This document shows, piece after piece, positions 12,101 to 19,063 of a DNA stretch of 34,403 nt. Made by a program: the position numbers and the translations under genes. How positions within the stretch are numbered: the stretch's first letter is position 1; each line of letters starts with the position of its first letter. Location: contig ADNK01002332.1 in the NCBI GenBank assembly GCA_000320545.1, positions 1-34,403 on the forward strand, given 5' to 3'. The stretch comes from Bigelowiella natans CCMP2755. Its lineage: Eukaryota; Cercozoa; Chlorarachniophyceae. A model generated the notes under the pieces. It had not been told where the DNA came from. It was given only the letters and a program-made list of their open reading frames with translations, and ran no database searches.

Positions 12101-15100
12101 TCAATGGCGAAGGACAGAGCCGCGAATATCAGCAACCGGAGTCTTTCATGTCTTCGACAAAAACCGTGAACCGCCTGGACCCCTTCATCTCCAGAAAGAA
12201 CTTTCTCCTCGCATGCAAGCCAAGGGCGAAACAGGAGCCCTCCACAATATACTTCAATTCGAAGATCGAGAGGAGCAGCGGCGGCAGCATCAGCAGCAGC
12301 ATCATCGGCGGCATGGTCTCTACGGTGAGGTTTCTTCCAGCAGTCGTTGTGAAGAACCTCCTGCCTGATGCTTTCGGTCTGCAGTGGGGCCAGAGGACAG
12401 TGCCATCGAGGCAGCGGGTTGAGGTGCTTCCGGGGGCAGAGGTGTCGTTGTTCAAGATGGATCCATCAGAGCAATGCTCCATACGAATAGATGTGCCCTC
12501 GATTGGAAGGAACCCCTCTAGGGCCATGAATCTTCCCCCTTTGGAACACTTCCTCCGTCGCCAGGAGGGAGGAGAGGGGGCTGAGGGACGATGGGCAGGC
12601 CAAGTCACGCTGCTTGACGACCGAAATCGAAAGTTGAACGTCTGTTTAGAGGTCAAGGCAACTGCGCTTAAGGTACTGATTTGCGTGTCTGCCCCGTACT
12701 GGATCTTCGATACCACGGGGCTCAACCTCGGCATCTCCGAGGACAAGAAAACGCTTTGCCCGCAGCGCAAGCGCCTCATGAGGTACCTCGCCAAGGATGC
12801 AAAGAAGCTGGTTGCAGAGGGAGAGAAGATCGAGCACGCACAGCTCTTCTCCTTCCAAACGCAGTCGAGACAGCAGAATATGTTCGTGTCCGCAAATCCG
12901 GAGCCTCCGTCGGGTGGTGAGGCTGGAAGGAGGAACAGTGGCAGCACTAAGCGACTGCCACGGTGCCCAACTTGCGTGAGCGAGGGCCCTGTCCTCGATA
13001 GAATCGCGAGGAAGCTGAAGAAAAACAGGGCGTATACTTTCCAAAGGGGGGAGCGAATTCTCTACCACTACGGCCGGGGGCTCTCCAAGATTGAGTCCTG
13101 CGTGATATTAACCTCCAAGGCTGTCACAAGCATCTCCAAAAACCGCATCACCAAAAGCATCGCCCTCAAGCACATCCTGCGCGCTTCCTACTCTAGATCC
13201 GGCCTCTTCGCATCAGATGCCATCAACATAGCTCTCAAGAATGGCCAGCGAGATTCGATAGAGATATGGGAGGCGGAGGGGGCGCAGTTCTTCGTGGCCA
13301 TGATTAAACTACATCTCCAGCAAATCGCTACAGGAGAACAACATCACGATCATGCGCTCGGACTGGTGCAAGAAACCCATATCAGCCAATAACGTAGGGA
13401 CGGAGGGCCACGTTTCTCTCCTGGCGCTTCACTCGACGATGAAGTCACGGTATAAGGCGCAGTACGAGGTAGGATATCAGATCACATCAGGAGCAGGAGC
13501 CTGGAGGCAGACAATCATCATCAACTTCGTACCCAGGTACTTCATCATGAACAACACCAAGCATTGGATCGAAGTGATGCAAGAGGGCGTCACAGGGGAG
13601 GAGGCGGTTACAATCAAGCCTGAAGGATCGGTACCCTTCCATTGGCCCTCGCAGTACAACGCCAAAAACATCCGATTCCGGTGCGTCAGCCCCCCCGCCG
13701 ACGGCGCTGGCACCAGTGTCAGCAGGTCTGGGCTGGCAAGCGAGGAGGGTTGGAACTGGTCGAGCCACTTCCCCATATCAAAGCCTGCCGACCATAAGAT
13801 GCGTATCCGCAACACCCGGGACCCTTCCATGGCGAAGATGGCGCGGGTTGAGATCAGGAGCGGCGGCGCGACGCTCTTCGTCGTCGTGTCTTTCATCGCT
13901 CCCAATTCTGACGACGTGCTGCCGTATCGAGTTGAGAACCGCTGCACAAGGGACGCCTTCCACGTCCGGCAGGTTCTGCTCTCCGGAGATAGTAGCAGCA
14001 GCCATGGTTCTTCCAGCAGCAGCACCGGTGAGCTCTCATTCCAGGGATACCAGTTGAGCGGGTGGCTCAATGTTCAGCCGCACACGCACGTGCCCTTTGC
14101 CGCGGACGATGTGACGAAGAAGGCGGTGTACATGGTCGCTGTGGATGAAGCGCACTCTGACTCCGAGGTGGCGGATCGGAAGAAGAAGGGGAACCGAGCC
14201 GTTATCATCGACCTCTCCTCGAAGGACAATGGTGACCACAAAAAACGAAGAGATCGGACGATCCTTATGCAGTCAAGATGGGACAAAAACTTTGAGTACA
14301 TGCTGTACGTCTTTATGGTCTACGACGGGCCAGTGAAGGTGATTGTGATATCCGAAGAGCCTTCCTCGGCAGCAGAATCAGCGATTAACCCGTTCGACCT
14401 ACGGCCCCTGTTAGGCAACGAGCTCAAACAACTCAACCACACTATCACCAGGATCTACGACTCGGTCCGTGAAAACAAAAGGCACCTCGACATGTTAGAG
14501 AGCAACCTTGCAAGGACAATGACGGCAGCGGCGGCGGCGGCCACCCCACAGCAGCAGCAACAGCAGCCGCGACAATCCCTGGTAGCGCGACGGACAAGAA
14601 GTAGGCCCAATGGAATCCCATTGTCAAAATCGGCATTGCAGGTGAATGTGCTCAGAGTACTCGGGATTAAGGGCCGCTCTCCTCTCTACTGCCTCATCGA
14701 GTTCGGTGATAAGGTGCTAAAGCTTCCTCTCAACTCGGCCCGGGCCGTAAATGTTGTCGCGTTCGATCTAGCGCACGCGCGCGGAGGTACCGAGCTACGC
14801 ATCTCTCTGATGCAGCCGAAGCCGCTCTGGACAGACGAATGCCTCGGTATGGTGGAGGTCCGCCTCGACGACTTTGCAAGCCACCTTCCCGTCACTCGAA
14901 GGTTCCCACTCAAACCGTGCAGGAAACAGCAGGTGCCGTCATCGTTGGTGCCGCGATCATCGCCGTTGTCGCCATCTTCATCTTCATCGTGGCCGCGCTG
15001 GAAGACGCCCCCATGTTCGAGATCATCCAAGGTGCCCGTGTCCGGGGAGCTCTACCTCGATATATGGTGGATTCCAGCGCAGAAGGGCACTCTCAGCACC

Positions 15101-17821
15101 CGGATAGACGCAGCAAAGGCGCGGATCGAGCACAGAAAGCGCGTCTTGCGGCTGCTGGAGCCCACGCAGGACATCAGCCGACGGTACGACGCCTGCTATC
15201 GGCAGCATAAGAATAAGCTCATGTCCAAGCACATGTCGGAGAAAGAGGCGCGGCAGGAGGCGCTGCAGCTGGTCAACACGTCGAATGCGCGGTTCACGAT
15301 CCGGCTGCTGGACGTGCAAGGCAAGGCGCTGGCACGATATGGACTGAAGGATAGGCAGTCTAAACTGAAGCTGTCCTGTATCATCACCGTGAATGCAACT
15401 GGGCAATCGGTGTGCAGCACCATCTGCGAAAACGGCCATGTGGCGCTCGGAGAGTGGTTCGACTCCCTCACCTTCGACCTTCCGAGGGGCTTTCTGGCCA
15501 AGGCGGCGGCTGGGGACCAAAGAGGGAGGGCAAAGATCACCATCTTCCTCCAGATCCCGACGACAGCAGCAGAGGCGGAAGAAGGTGGAGCAGATGAGGC
15601 TGGGGGGGGGGGAAGGGTAGGTTATCGCATAAAAATCCTTGGTGAGGCTAGCATCCCATTGGCGGATGTGCAGCCCAATGAGTACGGACGAGTCAAAACG
15701 TCTCTCGCCACGGCCGATGAGTTCTCCAAAGCTTATGCCTACGACGCATACTCCGGAGGAAGGCACCAGCATTCGTGGGGGAAGTCCACAAACTACCACT
15801 GGGTTCGCGTGCAGGCCAACACCAGCGAGGAAGTCTCGCTTCTCGTATTCTGCAAGAGGATGCAGGGGGCATTGCTCCCCGAGCGCAGCGTCGCGTCCGT
15901 TGCCGTCGCGGTCCCCCGTGTTGGGCTCTCAGTTGTAGACCAGAAGCCAAGGGAGCTCTTCTATCTCTCCATCAGCGACACGCTGCTCCGGTACCGGGAC
16001 TGCAAGACGGAGACGACGAATGAGCTAAGCATAGGCCGCATCCAAGTCGACAACCAGATGCTCGGCTACTCCTACCCCTTCATACTCTGCCCCAAGCCCG
16101 TGCCGCTCAAAGACACGAAGGAGATGCTGCAGGTCAGTGTGAACCGCTCCAAAGACAACCCTGGAGCGTCCAGGCTGACCATGCCTATGGGCTCAGAGAA
16201 CTGTTTTGAGGTCGTCTCCCATCGTGTCAAGGGTGGTGCCGGCAACGCAGTGGTGAAGGAATTGCTTAACCCGCAGTACTACGCGGAGAATCACCTTAGT
16301 CAAAACAACTTGGTGCTCCCTGTCGTCGACTTCCTGCTCCAGGAATTCGAGCTGAACCTGGAGGAGAACCTCTACTACGAGTTACTCACCTTCATCGAGG
16401 AGTTCAGCAAGAATATCAAGGAAATGGTGCAGCCCTCCTACACAACCTACGAGGAGATGTACAACCTCCCCCCCACCGACTCGCAAATCGTCACCATCGG
16501 TCTGCTGAAGCTCCAGTCGGTTGTCGTCAAGTTCTCCTTCGAGATGTCCCCGGGGGTGAGGAAGAAGGGGCTCCTCCTCGACCTGCCCTTCGATCCCACC
16601 GCCATTCTGATCAGCATCTTCGGCTCGACGCTCGGATCCATCGAGGACATGAAGCTGGTGTTTGAGAGCATCCTGATGCAGAACGTGCACACCTCCACAG
16701 CCAGCCTCAGCAGCTCCCTCCTGCGCCGCTATAAGACGGACCTGCTCATTCAGTGGTACAAAGTGGTGTTCGGCCTGCAGATCATTGGTAATCCCGTCGG
16801 AGCGCTGGAGAACATGGCCGACGGGGTCAAATCCTTCTTCCTCGAGCCAACGAAGGGGATGGTGGAAGACCCAGGGGTCTTCGGCTTCTCGCGGGGCGTT
16901 GCGAAGGGTTCAAGGGCGTTGCTGGAGTCAACCATTTCAAGCGCCTTTGGAGCGGCCGGAATGGTGACTGGGTCTTTGAGCAAAGGGGCTGCCCTCCTCT
17001 CCATGGACGATGAGTTCATCCAACAAAATAAGCAGTCGCAGAAGGCTAAACCGAAGCACATCGGGGAGGGGCTGTTGTCCGGAGCGAAGAGCGTGGGGAT
17101 GGGAGTGTTCGGTGGGATATCAGGCGTGTTCCTGGACCCCATAAAGGGCGCTAAGAAAGAAGGTTTTGGCGGATTCTTCAAAGGTACTGCAAAGGGCTTG
17201 CTAGGTGTGGTCGCAAAGCCCACGGCAGGAGTTATTAACGCTACGAGCCAGACGCTCAAGTCGGTAGGAAACACAGCGACACTTGTGCTGTCAGAAGGAA
17301 TCGAGGCGACCGAAAAGGTTCGGCCTCCGCGGTATGTTCCCACGCACTCGCGTATCCTACCCTCGTTTGATTTCAACTACAGCCTAGGGGCCTATCTCCT
17401 GCAGAAGAAAAAGATTAAGGACGACCTAGTCGGGTTCATGCTCACTAACCAGAGCGATGATCAGACGACGATGAGGGCCAAGGGCACGTACTCATTCCCG
17501 CGCGTAGTTCCGATGGACAAGAAGTCCCCGCAGAAGAAGAAGCGAGAAATCAAAGATAGGAGGTTTGCGATGCATGCAGTCATGATCACAGACAAAAAAT
17601 TGCTTGTAGAGCACTGCGTCAAAGGCAACACCTGGAAAACAGTTGCAGATATAAAGCTGGATCGGATCAAATCCGATGCTATCATCGCAGGTTCTACCAA
17701 GGATAAACGGTGGGGGGTCCAGATCTCACAGGCGCACAAGCCTCATCCGACCGCGATATGGTGCTCTGGAAAAGAGGAAGCTGAGAGCTTAAAACAGACA
17801 TTGAAATTGCATATAAATTGA
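1625..17821 (+). CDS. VPS13: VPS13-family bridge-like lipid transfer protein, about 5,000 aa, ten exons
   Basis: VPS13 proteins form a long hydrophobic groove that carries bulk phospholipid between organelle membranes at contact sites. Exons read by eye: 1625-1660, 1730-1816, 1877-1990, 2054-2151, 2212-2257, 2344-2435, 2561-8132, 8468-8811, 9204-about 13332, and 13334-17821. All introns are GT-AG and the phases agree, except at about 13333, where the frame moves by one base. Residues 1-115 are a Chorein N domain (start MFEGLVVGLLNQ, then YLGEF, later VHIRYEDP). Further on come an SH3-like insert (about 1180-1236), PH domain 1 (about 1950-2060), the six-repeat VAB region (about 2540-3750) with a PH/GRAM-like insert (3393-3506), a C2-like domain (about 3940-4085), a second C2-like stretch (about 4160-4290), the VPS13 C region with the ATG2-C-like amphipathic helices (about 4380-4800), and a C-terminal PH-like domain ending at the stop at 17819-17821. 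Plant and algal homologues are known to carry extra PH and C2 domains. Low-complexity Ser, Asn, Gln and Asp/Glu runs mark loops. The ATG at 1625 is chosen because it gives the canonical family N-terminus. Confidence 0.93.
5628..5793 (+). other. SH3-like insert in the VPS13 middle region
   Basis: At about residues 1180-1236 the text LIEPGAVFKAVER..GQVYLKIQDDDDEFVGWAF looks like a small SH3-type beta barrel: a Gly before the first strand, then a repeated strand pattern and a GW motif in an acidic setting. It interrupts the long beta-strand (repeating groove) region. The assignment rests on pattern only and no ligand can be proposed. Plain insertion of unrelated strands remains possible. Confidence 0.4.
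7926..8600 (+). other. PH domain 1 of VPS13, split by intron 7
   Basis: The domain opens in exon 7 with IIDGWMQQKGRMRNVRRFMSL, a typical PH first hairpin. It resumes in exon 8 with IVITYRDN, YTYELPSNADRDMWFDALDN, which holds the conserved Trp of the C-terminal helix (W2046 in my numbering, codon 8558-8560). Intron 7 (8133-8467, 335 nt, phase 0) falls between strands. PH domains in VPS13 relatives help select target membranes through phosphoinositides or proteins. There is a basic patch (KGRMRNVRR) between strands 1 and 2, but no binding specificity can be read from sequence. Confidence 0.8.
8133..8467 (+). other. VPS13 intron 7 with complementary trinucleotide repeats
   Basis: The intron is phase 0, with donor AAAGAG/gttatatg and acceptor tcgacag/GAGGAC. 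It contains a GAT run (about 8171-8190, continuing into GAA) near its 5' end and an ATC run (about 8376-8409) near its 3' end. GAT and ATC runs are reverse complements, so the transcript could fold into a long hairpin that brings the two splice sites together. Confidence 0.8.
8812..9203 (+). other. VPS13 intron 8 with GTA and GTT microsatellites
   Basis: The exon 8 donor is ATACCG/gtagta (phase 2) and the acceptor is gtggtag/GAGCCTGG. Joining gives an Arg codon across the junction and keeps exon 9 open for 34 codons before its first internal Met at 9307, so translation does not restart there. A GTA run (about 8821-8855) lies right behind the donor and a GTT run (about 9159-9193) right before the acceptor. 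Confidence 0.85.
10441..13990 (+). other. VAB (Vps13 adaptor-binding) six-repeat region
   Basis: Six repeat signatures can be picked out by the near-invariant Asn that opens each VAB repeat: FVNET (N2548, codon 10456), FVNNT (N2989, codon 11779), VVKNL (N3181, codon 12355), WIFDTTG (D3299, codon 12709), IMNNT (N3579, codon 13550) and VENRC (N3708, codon 13937). In yeast and human homologues this propeller-like region binds adaptors carrying Pro-x-Pro motifs and recruits VPS13 to specific organelles. Two things are unusual: repeat 4 has Asp in place of Asn, and a PH/GRAM-like domain sits between repeats 4 and 5. The interval between repeats 1 and 2 is long, about 440 residues. Confidence 0.7.
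12991..13332 (+). other. PH/GRAM-like domain inserted in the VAB region
   Basis: Residues about 3393-3506 begin VLDRIARKLKKNRAYTFQRG, go on through ERILYHYGRG and CVILTSKAVTSIS, and end in a helix EAEGAQFFVAMIKLHLQQ. The order fits a GRAM/PH fold: a 'GE' first strand, an LT(S/N)-K/R strand, a basic hairpin and an amphipathic C-terminal helix. It splits a canonical VAB segment. LFSFQTQSRQ before it and NNITIMRSDWCKKPI, VGTEGHVSL after it are adjacent in ordinary VPS13 proteins. The frame shift at about 13333 lies exactly at the 3' border. Confidence 0.6.
14627..15075 (+). other. C2-like domain of VPS13
   Basis: At about residues 3940-4085 the pattern LQVNVLRVLGIKGRSPLYCL, IEFGDK, LRISLMQPKP, ECLGMVEVRLDDF and, after a Ser/Pro-rich loop, GELYLDIWWIP matches a C2 beta sandwich. 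The Asp cluster needed for calcium binding is not evident, so calcium-independent membrane or protein binding is more likely. A helical stretch with a poly-Ala/Gln linker (about 14400-14600) connects it to the VAB region. Plant VPS13 homologues also carry a C2 domain, which supports the call. Confidence 0.6.
15290..15690 (+). other. Second C2-like segment of VPS13
   Basis: At about residues 4160-4290 the sequence ARFTIRLLDVQGKALARYGL, then LKLSCIITVNATGQSV, WFDSLTFDLP and ITIFLQIPT, ILGEASIPLADV repeats the strand order of a C2 domain (first strand with an I/L-x-LL-x-G start; final 'lGea-IpL' strand). No calcium-binding Asp set is visible. This could instead be a degenerate propeller strand set; the call is tentative. 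Confidence 0.4.
15940..17818 (+). other. VPS13 C region, ATG2-C-like helices and terminal PH-like domain
   Basis: The classic VPS13 C signature is present: LSVVDQKPRELFYLSI, then RIQVDNQMLGYSYPFILCP. It is followed (about 16600-17000) by GSTLGSIEDMKLVFESI, LQIIGNPVGALENM and GFSRGVAKGSRALL. Next come Gly-rich amphipathic helices (SGAKSVGMGVFGGISGVFLD, GGFFKGTAKGLLGVVAKPT) that in homologues bind lipid droplets and mitochondria. The last 95 residues (from about 17530) form a PH-like domain, RFAMHAVMITDKKLLVEH ... AIWCSGKEEAESLKQTLKLH, ending at the stop at 17819-17821. Confidence 0.85.
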
Positions 17822-18244
17822 GCGACCAAGCTGTTGACAGAACTGCTTCATTAGTGGAATATATTCTCCTTCTAATACAATTTATGTGGATCATGACAAT
17901 CCATATCTAGCAACCTAGGCAACTGCGACGAGTTTCGAAACATGGTGCACGTAGCTCTACATATACTCTGCGATGTGTGCATAAGTGCATGTTGTACATA
18001 TAACCTCAACTCATATTGTTATTGCGCGGCACTTAGAAATACTAGAGGGAGAGAGAGAGAAACGCGTGTTCAGCCTCGCAATAAAGCGTGTGCGTTTTCC
18101 AATCAATCTAGCAATATACACGTATTTTGCACCAACTTACATACTCGATCACGTGACACACCGCAACGCTTTGCATCCACATGTGATGTACATGGCAACG
18201 TAGCTATCGCCAACATGATGCACATAATCGCAGAAACTAACAGA

Positions 18245-18475
18245 TACAATCTAAGCGCTGTAGCTACCGCTTTGCATATCTACATTAGGATGACTATTGA
18301 AAAATGTTATGTTTTCATTACCTTTTCATTACCTCAGGCTCATAAGTGTATAGTATTGATGTACATGCAAGTGTTCTTACATATACATATGTACACTGCA
18401 AACGCCGCAAGATGTGAGACGGATGCAATGAAATGATTACATTTTCAGTAGTCATCAATCCTAATATGTACCGCC
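18245..18475. repeat. Dispersed repeat, copy A, foldback form
   Basis: The left arm (about 18245-18330) contains GCATATCTACATTAGGATGA followed by CTATTGAAAAATG. The right arm (about 18413-18475) carries the same module inverted: read on the minus strand it has TACATATTAGGATTGATGAC, then TACTGAAAATGTAATCATTT, then CATTGCATCCGTCTCACA. Two inverted, diverged arms around a 90-bp centre suggest a foldback or MITE-like element. No target-site duplication could be fixed. Confidence 0.6.
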
Positions 18476-18545
18476 GCAGCACATGATGACAACAACCATG
18501 ACCTTTCCTTCCACGAACATGGAACACGTGTTAGCTGAGACTACA

Positions 18546-18650
18546 AATACAATTTAAGCGTTGTAGCCGCAGTATATTGCATAGCTACATTAGGATGATC
18601 ATTGAAAGAATATGACGAACTCAGTCATTTCACCGCCTCACATGTATAGT
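18546..18650 (+). repeat. Dispersed repeat, copy B
   Basis: The core GCATAGCTACATTAGGATGA followed by TCATTGAAAGAATATGA, then AGTCATTTCACCGCCTCACA, matches copies A and C in the same order. The leading part TACAATTTAAGCGTTGTAGC also matches TACAATCTAAGCGCTGTAGC in copy A. Confidence 0.65.
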
Positions 18651-19063
18651 GCACATACGGGTCCATGATTGCATAGGACTACAATGCGTCAGACATGTGA
18701 TGACTACTGTTGCTGTAAAAGAGCGCCACAGTGAATCCAATAAGCGATTTGCAACTCAATATATATGTATACAGCTATGCACCATATATGAGCATGCATA
18801 CGATGAGACATAACAATAATCAAATGTGTTATCTGTGTGATATACTGACAACGTTCTTGCGAGCAGGTTATCGGCCATTAGTGACACACAGCATCCGCCC
18901 AAACTTATTGCGATGCTAGCGGTCATGTGCGCATTATTCCGTGGCATCCGGAGCCATGCTAACAGCTATGCGGTCTTTCTCGATGCACGGATACACAAGC
19001 TAGTTAGGATAATGATGATAATAATGATAATGATATTGACTAAGACTGCTGGCAAATGTCACT

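Larger units (their letters stand above)
17822..19063. other. Spacer between convergent genes, rich in dispersed repeats
   Basis: This is the tail-to-tail spacer between VPS13 and the minus-strand membrane-protein gene. It holds two copies of a dispersed repeat (18245-18475 and 18546-18650, listed separately), a short AT-rich run at about 19010-19035 and GCATGC-type words. Open frames here are short and read through repeat sequence, so I call none of them. Confidence 0.6.

Noticed and set aside
13366-13397. Intron starting at GTGCAAG (13366) with acceptors at 13385 or 13397 to explain the VPS13 frame switch.
   Set aside because: Lengths of 20 and 32 nt give the wrong phase, and the conserved text DWCKKPISANNVGTEG lies across this stretch and must be coding.
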